Source of the DNA: JAIESQ01 sp964495375
Lineage (GTDB): Bacteria; Planctomycetota; Planctomycetia; Pirellulales; JAEUIK01
Assembly (NCBI GenBank): GCA_964495375.1
Contig: CAZBWM010000006.1
Coordinates: forward strand, 85,989 to 149,988
Length of the DNA stretch: 64,000 bases
Direction: 5' to 3'
Position 1 is the first letter of the stretch, and each line of letters opens with the position of its first letter. The position numbers were made by a program, and so were the translations under genes. The notes below the pieces were generated by a model. The model had not been told where the DNA came from and did no database searches. It was given only the letters and a program-made list of their open reading frames with translations. Shown here in pieces: positions 17,121 through 25,243 of the stretch.

Positions 17121-18131
17121 ATGTCGCCGACTTTCCGTTGGAGTTTACTGTGGGCCTTGGCCCTGGGCCTGTCGTTGTCGACCTACGCGGTCGTGGCCGA
17201 AGATTCGGAAGCAAAACCCGAGGCGATCACCGATACGAGCAAGGCCGGCGCCGACTTCGCAGTTCAGGGAGAATACGTCGGCGAGTTCAACCTGGGGGAC
17301 GGCGTCGATAACAAGTTCGGCCTGCAAGTGGTCGCACTCGGCGACGGCAAGTACCAGGGAGTCGCTTACTTCGGCGGCTTGCCCGGCGACGGTTGGGACG
17401 GCTTCAGCAAGCTCCCCCCGACCGAAGGCGAAACGGCCGACGGTGTCGTGAAGCTCGTCGCCAATGAAGGAAGCGCCGAAATCAAAGACGGCGTCGTCAC
17501 CATCAAGACGAACGACGACCAGCAGCTCGGCACCATGAAGAAGACCGAGCGCAAGAGCCCGACCGAAGGTCAGGCTCCGCCCGAGGGAGCCGTGGTGTTG
17601 TTCGACGGTTCATCGGCCGACGCCTTCGAAGGAGGCAAGGTCACCGAGGACAAACTGCTGGCGGGTGGCTGCACGAGCAAGCAAAAGTTCAACGACTGCA
17701 CGCTGCACATTGAGTTCCGCACGCCGTACATGCCGACCGCCAAGGGACAAGGGCGCGGCAACAGCGGTGTCTACTTGCAGAACCGCTACGAGGTGCAGGT
17801 GCTCGACTCGTTCGGCCTCGAAGGTTTGGACGACGAGTGCGGCGCGATCTACTCGAAGAAAGCCCCGCGCGAAAACATGTGCTACCCACCGCTCTGTTGG
17901 CAGACCTACGACATCGACTTCACGGCGGCGAAGTTCGAGGGTGACAAGAAGGTCAAGAACGCCACGATCACCGTCAAACATAACGGAGCCGTGATCCACG
18001 AGAACGTGGAAGTCGATGGCCCGACCGCCGGCGGCGCGCCCGAAAGCGCCGAAGCGGGCCCCATCCAGTTGCAAGACCACGGCAACCCCGTGGTATTCCG
18101 CAACATCTGGGTGGTGGAGAAGAAGGGTTAA
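17121..18131 (+). CDS. Secreted DUF1080 (3-keto-disaccharide hydrolase-like) protein
   Basis: A 336-residue exported protein. A signal peptide (residues 1-26, LLWALALGLSLSTYAVVAED) is followed by an N-terminal domain of about 120 residues (YVGEFNLGDGVDNKFGLQVVALGDGKYQGVAYFGG) and then the DUF1080 domain (GAVVLFDGSSADAFEGG, later IEFRTPYMP, GNSGVYLQNRYEVQVLDSF, and the C-terminal PIQLQDHGNPVVFRNIWV). DUF1080 has a concanavalin-like fold and some members cleave 3-keto-glycosides. A GGAG ribosome site precedes the ATG. A strong terminator follows. Confidence 0.88.
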   Translation: MSPTFRWSLLWALALGLSLSTYAVVAEDSEAKPEAITDTSKAGADFAVQGEYVGEFNLGDGVDNKFGLQVVALGDGKYQGVAYFGGLPGDGWDGFSKLPPTEGETADGVVKLVANEGSAEIKDGVVTIKTNDDQQLGTMKKTERKSPTEGQAPPEGAVVLFDGSSADAFEGGKVTEDKLLAGGCTSKQKFNDCTLHIEFRTPYMPTAKGQGRGNSGVYLQNRYEVQVLDSFGLEGLDDECGAIYSKKAPRENMCYPPLCWQTYDIDFTAAKFEGDKKVKNATITVKHNGAVIHENVEVDGPTAGGAPESAEAGPIQLQDHGNPVVFRNIWVVEKKG

Positions 18132-18168
18132 GTTCTCCTCCTTCGATTCACCAAAGTTTAACACCACA

Positions 18169-18211
18169 GACCCTGGCTTCGCTTTCGCGCGGAGCCAGGG
18201 TCTTTTTTTTG
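18169..18211 (+). terminator. Rho-independent terminator after the DUF1080 gene
   Basis: Perfect 11-bp stem AGACCCTGGCT/AGCCAGGGTCT (18169-18179, 18194-18204), 14-base loop, then a run of eight T. It begins 37 bases after the stop codon. Confidence 0.93.
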
Positions 18212-18384
18212 CGCGCGAGCCGCTTAAAAGCATAGAATTGGAGTACGAGGGAGGTTGCGCTCGCGCGCGACCGGAGCGCGGCCGGGGGGTCACGCTCGAT
18301 TCGGGTTGACCCCATCTGGGCGATGCATTAGTACGCCCTATTCACAGGCGGCGGAGGGGCAAAGTCAAGTTTTTGAGTGTAGTT

Positions 18385-19902
18385 ATGCCGACGCTAGCAG
18401 ATACCGCCGACAAGACGCCCCTGCGACGACAGTCCCATCTACGTGCCGCTGGTGTCGCCACGGCTTGCCTGCTGATCGTGGCTGCCGTCGGGTGGCATTG
18501 GCGGCGCGGCGGTTTTGAGCGTGGGCACGTTCAAGAGCCCGTGCTGGAGCTTCCCGTCGCCGCGAATGAGCCGGCGCGGCTTGTCGTGCCGTCGGCCGCG
18601 CGCGAAGCCATGGGACTGCGCACCACGGCGGTAGAAGCCGCTGGCAACCCGCCGCCGCTGCGGCTCGTCGGCTCACTGTTTGTCGACTCCGATCGCTTGA
18701 TCCACGTCCGTAGCCGCTTTGAAGGCGAGATCGTGGCGATTGCCGCGAACGAGAGCCCGCCGGCGGTACCCGACCGTGCGCCGATTCACACACCCGAGCA
18801 GACGCCCGACGGTGCTCAGCCTTTGGGGCAAGTAGACGCGCGGTTCGGCGAAGTGCGCCGCGTGCTGCGCTTTGGTGATCGCGTTAAGCGCAATCAGGTA
18901 CTGGCCGTGATCTGGAGCAAGGAGGTTGGCGAAAAGAAGAGCGACTTGATCGACGCCTACTCGCGACTGGCCGCGTCGACGACTTCGCTCGAACGACTGC
19001 GGACCATCGGCGCCAGCGCCGTGGCCGAACGTACGGTGCGCGAAGCCGAACGCGCGCACGAGTCAGACGTTATCGCGGTCGATCGCCTCGAGCGCACGCT
19101 CCGCTCCTGGCACGTCGGCGAACAAGAAATCGATGAAGTGCGTGCCGCCGCGAAGCAATTGCGCAACTCCGGGGGCAGCCGCGACAACATCACCGAGGAA
19201 CGCCGCTGGGCTGAGATCGACGTTCGCTCGCCGATCGACGGCATCATCGTCGAAAAGAACATCGCCGCCGGTGATATCGCCGACCCCAGCGAAGTGCTCT
19301 TCAAGATCGCCGATCTCAGCCGGCTCGGCGTGCTGGCACAAGTCTACGAGGAGGATCTGCCCAAGATCGCCGCCCTGGCTCCCGAGGAGCGTCGTTGGTT
19401 GATCCGGCTCAAGGCCAATCCCGAGGCACCGCCGATCGCGGGCACGTTCGAGCTGATCGGCAATATCGTCGATCCGCGGCAGCACTCGGCAGCCGTGGTC
19501 GGCTGGATCGATAACTCCGACGGCCGGCTATTGATTGGCCAGTTCATCACCGCTGAGATCCAGTTGCCCGCCCCGCCTGATGAAGTCATGGTTCCGGCCA
19601 GCGCTTGCCTGGAGCGCGGCACAGCCACGGCGATCTTTGTCGCGGGGCAAGCCGACAGCGATCGGTTTGAGCGGCGGCAAGTAGCGCTCAGCCGCCGCGC
19701 CGGTGATCGCGTCTTCGTGCGCTGTCACCCGACGCCGTCAGAAGCTGAGGCGGGATGTGCTCCGCTCGCAGTCGGTGAATGGGTCGTCGACGATGGTGCC
19801 GTCCAGCTCGAAGGAGCCTGGGCCGAACAGCAGGGACCGACCGTGCCAGCCCGCGGTGCCGACAAACAGGCAAACAAGGCTGCTCCCCCGCAACATCACT
19901 AG
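18385..19902 (+). CDS. RND efflux periplasmic adaptor (HlyD/CusB type)
   Basis: A 505-residue membrane fusion protein linking an RND pump to the outer membrane. One N-terminal helix (about 25-45) precedes a barrel and lipoyl-like halves (FEGEIVAIA and RVLRFGDRVKRNQVLAVIWSKE), a helical hairpin (about 190-280, rich in A, E and R), a second lipoyl part (VRSPIDGIIVEKNIAAGDIADPSEVLFKIADLS) and a C-terminal barrel (LIGQFITAEIQLP). The arrangement matches CusB/CzcB. The start is unclear: ATG at 18385 has no ribosome site; a TTG at 18373 is 14 bases after GGAGG. The pump gene follows after 99 bases. Confidence 0.88.
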   Translation: MPTLADTADKTPLRRQSHLRAAGVATACLLIVAAVGWHWRRGGFERGHVQEPVLELPVAANEPARLVVPSAAREAMGLRTTAVEAAGNPPPLRLVGSLFVDSDRLIHVRSRFEGEIVAIAANESPPAVPDRAPIHTPEQTPDGAQPLGQVDARFGEVRRVLRFGDRVKRNQVLAVIWSKEVGEKKSDLIDAYSRLAASTTSLERLRTIGASAVAERTVREAERAHESDVIAVDRLERTLRSWHVGEQEIDEVRAAAKQLRNSGGSRDNITEERRWAEIDVRSPIDGIIVEKNIAAGDIADPSEVLFKIADLSRLGVLAQVYEEDLPKIAALAPEERRWLIRLKANPEAPPIAGTFELIGNIVDPRQHSAAVVGWIDNSDGRLLIGQFITAEIQLPAPPDEVMVPASACLERGTATAIFVAGQADSDRFERRQVALSRRAGDRVFVRCHPTPSEAEAGCAPLAVGEWVVDDGAVQLEGAWAEQQGPTVPARGADKQANKAAPPQHH

Positions 19903-19907
19903 CATTC

Positions 19908-19940
19908 CGCACCAAGGTGCGCGCCGGGCGATTACGCCCG
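19908..19940. repeat. Double hairpin between adaptor and pump genes
   Basis: Two short hairpins: CGCACC-AA-GGTGCG (19908-19921) and CGGGCG-ATTA-CGCCCG (19925-19940). They lie in the transcribed gap of the RND operon, 60 bases before the pump start. No T-run follows, so read-through is expected. Confidence 0.5.
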
Positions 19941-20001
19941 CGGCGGTTGACGTGTGCTTGCCACGACCACCGCGCCACGATCCGCCCTGAGGAGTTTTCC
20001 T

Positions 20002-23000
20002 ATGATCGGTCAGCTCATTCGTTGGTCGCTCGATAACCGACTGATCGTGTTCTTGCTCGTCGGGGGCTGGATTGCCGCCGGTTTGTATTCGTTGGCCCAC
20101 CTCAATATCGAGGCCTATCCCGATCCGGCGCCCGCCGTGATCGAGGTCATTGCGCAACGGCCCGGCACTTCGGCCGAAGAAATCGAGCGGCAAGTCGCGG
20201 TCCCGCTCGAAGTGGCGCTCGCCGGCATGCCAGGGCTGAAGTACACGCGTAGCAAGTCGGTGTTCGGTTTGGCGCACGTTCGCAATCAATTCGAATACGG
20301 AATCCCCTACGAACGCGCCAAGCAGGAAGTGCTCAATCGCTTGCACGGCGCTGACCTGCCAGCGGACGTCTCCCCGGAAATCTCGCCGACATCCACGGTT
20401 GGCGAGATCTATCGCTATTTGCTGAGCAGCCCGCGCGACGCGGACGGTAACCCTGTCTACAAATTGCACGATCTCCGCTCGCTACAGGATGGCACCCTCG
20501 AAAAGAAGTTTCGACGCATTCCGCGGATTGCCGACGTAGTCTGCTTTGGCGGCCAGGTCAAACGCTACGAAGTGCAGCCCGATCCCGATCGACTACGCCA
20601 ATACGACATCACGCTCGAACAGATGCAGGTCGCCATCGCCGAAAGCAACGGCAACGTCGGGGGCGATTTCGTCAGCCTGGGGCCCACGGTCCAGGCCGTG
20701 CGCGGGCTGGGGCTCATCGGCCAAGGACGCGATCCGGTGCTCGACGCGTTCACGCAGCCAAACCCTGCTTCCGCCGGGCGTTTGCTGAGGGAAGCCGAAG
20801 AAGAGCGCCTCGATCAAATCCGCCACATCGTGCTGGCCGCTACGAACAACGTGCCCGTGCTGGTCGAGCACTTATGCCCCGGCACGCGAGACCACCATGT
20901 CGACGGGGGCGGCGTGCTGGTCGGTCATCACACGCGCTTTGGCACCGTTTCGGCTTCGCTGCCGAAGCTCGATGCCCAAGGGCACCAGCTCACGGACGCC
21001 AACGGACGCCGCGTGTGGCGAGATCTGAACGACACCGTGCAGGGGATCGTGCTGTTGCGAAAGGGTGAGCCCTCGCTCCCCGCCCTGAAGGAAGTGAAAG
21101 AAACGGTCCACACGCTCAATACCACGCCAGGCCAATTGTTGCCCGGCGTCAAGCTCGAAACTTTCTACGACCGCAGCGAGCTCGTCGAGCGCACCACCCA
21201 CACCGTGCGCGAGAATGTCTTGATCGGGCTGGGGCTCGTCACGCTCATCCTGCTAGTCTTCTTGAACAACGCGCGTAGCGCCTTGATCGTGGCGATTAAC
21301 ATTCCGCTGGCGCTGTTGTGCGCGTTCGCGGCGCTGCACTTCCGCGGGCGCTCGGCCAATCTGCTCTCGCTGGGGGCCGTCGACTTCGGCATCATCGCCG
21401 ATTCGTCGATCATCGTCGTCGAGAGCATCTATCGCTTCCTCGCGCTGAACACCCACCCGCAATGGGCCTGGCGCGATCGCATCGCTAGCGCCGTCGGTGG
21501 CGTGGAACGCAGCTTGTTCTACGCCACGATCATCATGGTTTGCGCTCTGTTGCCGCTGTTCACCATGCAGGGCCCCGAAGGACAGATCTTTGGCCCGATG
21601 GCCGAAACCTACGGCTTCGCACTGGCCGGCGCGCTCGTGCTGTCGCTTACCCTGTCGCCGGTCCTCTGCGGCCTGTTGTTCAAGAACGCGACGCCGCGCG
21701 GAGACAATGCCCTCGTCCGCGGTTTGAAGCGAATGTTCCTCGGACAGCTCAACTGGATGCTGCGGCGCCGCCGCACTTCGCTGGCCATGGCAATCGCGCT
21801 GCTGCTCGTCACGATCGGCTTGATGCCGCGGATCGGGCGCGAGTTCATGCCCGAGCTCGAGGAAGGCAACCTCTACATTCGCAGTACGTTCCCGGTGATG
21901 GTGTCGCTGGACGAAGTCGCCCGCAAAGCCGAGATCGCGCGTGAGCTGCTTAAGGAGCACGCTGAGGTCGAATCGGTGATGTCGCAATGTGGCCGCCCCG
22001 ACGACGGCACCGACCCCACCGGCTTCTACAATGCGGAGTTCCTGGCCACGCTCCATCCGCACGACCATTGGCCCAAAGCGGTCGAGCAACACGGTTGGCG
22101 GCGCTGGCTGTTCGGCGCGAAGCGGGCCGCCACTAAATCGGAGCTCGTGGCCCGCGTGCAAGAGGAGCTCAATACCAAGCTGATCGGCATCGATTGGAAC
22201 ATCTCGCAGTGCATCCGCGACAATGTCCTCGAGACACTCTCGGGCGTCAAAGGCGACAACTGCGTCAAGATTATCGGCCCCGACCTGGCCAAGCTCGAGC
22301 AACTGGCGAACCAGGTCAAACAGGGTCTGCAATCTGTGCCCGGGATCACTGGGGTGGGAGTGTTCGCGATCCAAGGGCAAACAAATCTCGAATTCCCGAT
22401 CGACCGCGCCAAATGCTCGCTCTGGAATGTCAGCGTGGCCGACGTGCACGACGCACTGGAGACCGCCGTCGGTGGCAAGGCTTTCAGCGAAATGGTCGAG
22501 GGTGAACGCCGCTTTGATATCACGCTTCGCTGGCCCGAATCGGCTCGCCGCCACGCCGACGACATTCTCGATATCCCGATCGAGGTCGTGAAAAACCGCG
22601 GAAGCGACGATTACGATGCCACGCTCACCGACCGGCACTTGGCCTTGGCCGGCAATCGTTCGTCGGCGCTGAGCCTGACCGGCAGCGCGCTCGACAATAC
22701 GTACAACCGCAGCGACACGATTCCCAGGCGGCCGCTGCGCGACCTGGTCACCCCGCTCGATGAGCATGGCCGGCCCGATCCCAAGGGTCAATTTGTTAAG
22801 GTCGGCGCGTCGACCATCTATCGCGAACAAAGTCAGCGACTGATCGCCGTCAAGTTCAGCGTACGCGGGCGCGACCTGGCCAGTGCCGTGGCCGAGGCTC
22901 AATCCGAAGTCGCGACGCTTGTCGATCAGCCCTATCGCCTCGAGTGGAGTGGCGAGTTCCAGCAGATGCAGCAGGCTGTGCGTCGGTTGGGGGTGACGAT

Positions 23001-23493
23001 CGCGTTTGCCTTGGCGCTGATCCTTGTCCTGCTCTACCTGGCGCTGCGCTCGTGGCTCGATGCGGCCGTCGTGTTCTCCAACGTGTTGGTGATGTCGATG
23101 GGAGGTATCTGGGCCCTGTATCTCACGGGCACGACGCTCAATATCTCGGCCGGCGTCGGCTTTGTCTCGGTGTTGGGCGTCGGCATGATGAACGGCCTGT
23201 TGATGGTTGCCGGGTTCAATCAAGGGCGCAGTCATGGGCTGCCCGTCCAAGAGGCAATCCGTGAGGGAACCGACAAACTGATTCGCCCGCTGACGATGAC
23301 GGCGCTGGCCGCCATCTTCGGCCTACTGCCGCCGGCCTTCTCTCAGGGCATCGGCTCCGAGACGCAGCGCCCGCTGGCGATCGTCGTCGTCGGCAGCATG
23401 ATCATGACGCTGGCCATGTTCAATCTCGTCGGGCTCTTATACAGCTTCTACGGCCATCGCGAGCGAACCACGGAAGTGAGCATGGGGCACTAG
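20002..23493 (+). CDS. RND efflux permease, heavy-metal type (CzcA/CusA family)
   Basis: A 1163-residue inner-membrane RND pump. After the first helix (about 13-33) comes the porter motif QRPGTSAEEIERQVAVPLEVAL. The fourth helix reads VDFGIIADSSIIVVE, close to the DFGxxxDGAVxxxE signature of the HME-RND group, with both aspartates of the proton relay kept but DGAV replaced by DSSI. Typical internal repeats follow (GGVERSLFYATIIM and GFVSVLGVGMMNGLLM). It has extra polar insertions, for example near DLNDTVQG and NRGSDDYDATLT. The start at 20002 has GAGGAG 8 bases upstream. No outer-membrane channel gene is adjacent. Confidence 0.92.
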   Translation: MIGQLIRWSLDNRLIVFLLVGGWIAAGLYSLAHLNIEAYPDPAPAVIEVIAQRPGTSAEEIERQVAVPLEVALAGMPGLKYTRSKSVFGLAHVRNQFEYGIPYERAKQEVLNRLHGADLPADVSPEISPTSTVGEIYRYLLSSPRDADGNPVYKLHDLRSLQDGTLEKKFRRIPRIADVVCFGGQVKRYEVQPDPDRLRQYDITLEQMQVAIAESNGNVGGDFVSLGPTVQAVRGLGLIGQGRDPVLDAFTQPNPASAGRLLREAEEERLDQIRHIVLAATNNVPVLVEHLCPGTRDHHVDGGGVLVGHHTRFGTVSASLPKLDAQGHQLTDANGRRVWRDLNDTVQGIVLLRKGEPSLPALKEVKETVHTLNTTPGQLLPGVKLETFYDRSELVERTTHTVRENVLIGLGLVTLILLVFLNNARSALIVAINIPLALLCAFAALHFRGRSANLLSLGAVDFGIIADSSIIVVESIYRFLALNTHPQWAWRDRIASAVGGVERSLFYATIIMVCALLPLFTMQGPEGQIFGPMAETYGFALAGALVLSLTLSPVLCGLLFKNATPRGDNALVRGLKRMFLGQLNWMLRRRRTSLAMAIALLLVTIGLMPRIGREFMPELEEGNLYIRSTFPVMVSLDEVARKAEIARELLKEHAEVESVMSQCGRPDDGTDPTGFYNAEFLATLHPHDHWPKAVEQHGWRRWLFGAKRAATKSELVARVQEELNTKLIGIDWNISQCIRDNVLETLSGVKGDNCVKIIGPDLAKLEQLANQVKQGLQSVPGITGVGVFAIQGQTNLEFPIDRAKCSLWNVSVADVHDALETAVGGKAFSEMVEGERRFDITLRWPESARRHADDILDIPIEVVKNRGSDDYDATLTDRHLALAGNRSSALSLTGSALDNTYNRSDTIPRRPLRDLVTPLDEHGRPDPKGQFVKVGASTIYREQSQRLIAVKFSVRGRDLASAVAEAQSEVATLVDQPYRLEWSGEFQQMQQAVRRLGVTIAFALALILVLLYLALRSWLDAAVVFSNVLVMSMGGIWALYLTGTTLNISAGVGFVSVLGVGMMNGLLMVAGFNQGRSHGLPVQEAIREGTDKLIRPLTMTALAAIFGLLPPAFSQGIGSETQRPLAIVVVGSMIMTLAMFNLVGLLYSFYGHRERTTEVSMGH

Positions 23494-23595
23494 CCGACGA
23501 AGCGCGTCTCAGAAAACCGGCGACTCGGAAAATTGCCGACCTCGCGGGTGTTTTTGTACTAGAGTTGTGATGGCCAAATGCCGCAACCCGTCGCG

Positions 23596-23616
23596 GTCAG
23601 CCCCGTTCGGGGTGAC
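23596..23616 (+). terminator. Hairpin downstream of the RND operon
   Basis: GTCA-(G)-CCCCG-TT-CGGGG-TGAC forms a 9-bp stem with one bulged base, 100 bases after the pump stop. No T-run follows, so termination is only a guess. Confidence 0.35.
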
Positions 23617-23747
23617 TCCGCTTCCGCAGGCCGCATAGCTTGCCGTTGTCGCGCGTCGAGAAAAAAGAGCTTTAACTCGCGCCGTTTTCTGCCGATATGT
23701 TTTTCTGTCGCGGAGGGCTGAACAACAAACCTGCCGCGAACACGAGG

Positions 23748-23932
23748 ATCAAGCCTTTTGTCGCTGATTCCGACGGAGGTGCCAAACCAAGTACGCGTGA
23801 GCCCGGGACCCTAGCGATGGCCAGTGCCCAGCACGGCCTGTCCCGCGTTCTTCTCGCAGCGACTCCACCGTCGCAGGTGCGACAAAAGGCTTGATTCACC
23901 AGGGCCGGGGCATCCACGGGATGCACCGGCCC
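23748..23932. repeat. Element G, MITE-like palindromic region
   Basis: A perfect 17-bp inverted repeat (ATCAAGCCTTTTGTCGC at 23748-23764, complement at 23879-23895) bounds a 148-base region whose interior also has self-complementary parts (GGCC.GTGC-CCA-GCAC.GGCC). Directly next to it, 23902-23932 forms a tight hairpin (7 bp + mismatch + 6 bp, 3-base loop). The whole gap 23494-23986 has no convincing gene; an 84-codon minus-strand frame across it is explained by the repeat. Confidence 0.65.
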
Positions 23933-23986
23933 TTCGTGTTGGTGGAGCGAGCGAGAACTGGACGATGCTCGTGGAGACCGCGGGCG

Positions 23987-25243
23987 TCAGTCGACGGCGA
24001 CTTCTTCGGCCGCTTCCGAGCCATTGGTGCTGAAGGCGCCTACCGGCTCGCGATCGTGCGAGCGGTCCAATAGCCCTTGCAGTTCCAGGAACTCATGCGC
24101 GCGGGCCTGAAAGGCCTCGACCACGGCCGGATCGAAGTGCTTGCCGCTCTGCTGTTCGATCATCAGTTGCGCGACTTCGGGGTCATAGGCCGATTTGTAC
24201 ACGCGCACGCTGGTCAGCGCGTCGTAAACGTCGGCCACGGCCACGATGCGGGCGGCCAACGGAATCTCGAAGCCCCGCAGCCCGGCCGGGTAGCCGGTGC
24301 CGTCGAACCGTTCGTGATGGTAGCGGGCGATGTCGGCCGCCATCTGCAGGAAACCCCCGCAGCCGCTGTGCGCCGCGGCTCGTTCCAACGCGCCGGCCCC
24401 GATCACGGTGTGCCGCTTGAGAATCGCGAACTCGCGCTCGCTCAAGCGGTCGGGCTTCAGCAGAATGGCGTCGGGGATGCCGACCTTGCCGATATCGTGC
24501 AGCGGGCTCGAGCGGTAAATGTCCTCGACGAATTGCTCGTCGATCAAGCTCGTGTAGGGCCCCTCCTTGCGAAGCTGCTCGGCCAGAATCCGGCAGTAGG
24601 CGCGAATCCGCTCCAGGTGCTGCCCCGTCTCGGGATCGCGCGATTCGGCCAGTTGCGCCAGCGCGAACACCGCCACGTCGCGCGTGTCGACAATGTCTTG
24701 CGCGCGGTCGGCGACCGTCTGCTCCAAGCGATCGCGCTGCAAGCGCGACTGCCGCGCCAGGTCCCATTTGCGCGTTAGCGCGATCGCCAACTGGCTGACC
24801 TCGACGTTGTCGAACGGCTTCTTGAGGATCAACAGCCGGTCGGTCCGCTCCAGGCGTTCGAGAATTTGCTCGAGCGAGTAGTCGGAGTGGGCCGTACAGA
24901 TCACCACTTGCAAATGGGGATCGATCGCCCACAGCCGGCGCACGGTTTCCACGCCGTCGCAGCCCGGGGGCATACGTACGTCGACGAACGCCAAAGCAAA
25001 AGGGCGTCCCTGGGCCACGGCCTCATCGACCAGGTTGATCCCTTCCTGCGCCTGCTGGGCGTGCGACAACTCGAACTCGCAAAACGACTGCGGCTCGGGC
25101 AGTGGTCGCCCGAACAGCGCGGCGGCCGCCTTGTCGAGCATCTTGTTCGACTGGGCCGGGCGGCAAAGGATCTTGCGAAAATCGTCGTGGATCGACTCGT
25201 TGTCGTCGACGATCAGAATGCGTCGATTCGCCTCGCCACTCAT
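23987..25243 (-). CDS. Response regulator with HD-GYP output domain
   Basis: A 418-residue regulator expected to hydrolyse cyclic di-GMP when phosphorylated. The receiver domain has the acidic pair D13/D14, phospho-acceptor D88 (FVDVRMPPG), and K141-K142-P143; an insert of about 30 residues lies between the first helix and the acceptor strand. A coiled linker (about 155-190) joins the HD-GYP domain: H249-D250 in SSPLHDIGKVGIPD, HH 309-310 and GYP 317-319 (HHERFDGTGYP). The start overlaps the kinase stop as ATGA and has GAGGTG upstream, so the pair is co-translated. Confidence 0.93.
   Translation of the reverse strand: MSGEANRRILIVDDNESIHDDFRKILCRPAQSNKMLDKAAAALFGRPLPEPQSFCEFELSHAQQAQEGINLVDEAVAQGRPFALAFVDVRMPPGCDGVETVRRLWAIDPHLQVVICTAHSDYSLEQILERLERTDRLLILKKPFDNVEVSQLAIALTRKWDLARQSRLQRDRLEQTVADRAQDIVDTRDVAVFALAQLAESRDPETGQHLERIRAYCRILAEQLRKEGPYTSLIDEQFVEDIYRSSPLHDIGKVGIPDAILLKPDRLSEREFAILKRHTVIGAGALERAAAHSGCGGFLQMAADIARYHHERFDGTGYPAGLRGFEIPLAARIVAVADVYDALTSVRVYKSAYDPEVAQLMIEQQSGKHFDPAVVEAFQARAHEFLELQGLLDRSHDREPVGAFSTNGSEAAEEVAVD

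Noticed and set aside
23672..23926. 84-codon minus-strand frame after the RND operon
   Set aside because: It lies over the inverted repeats of element G and has no features of a protein.
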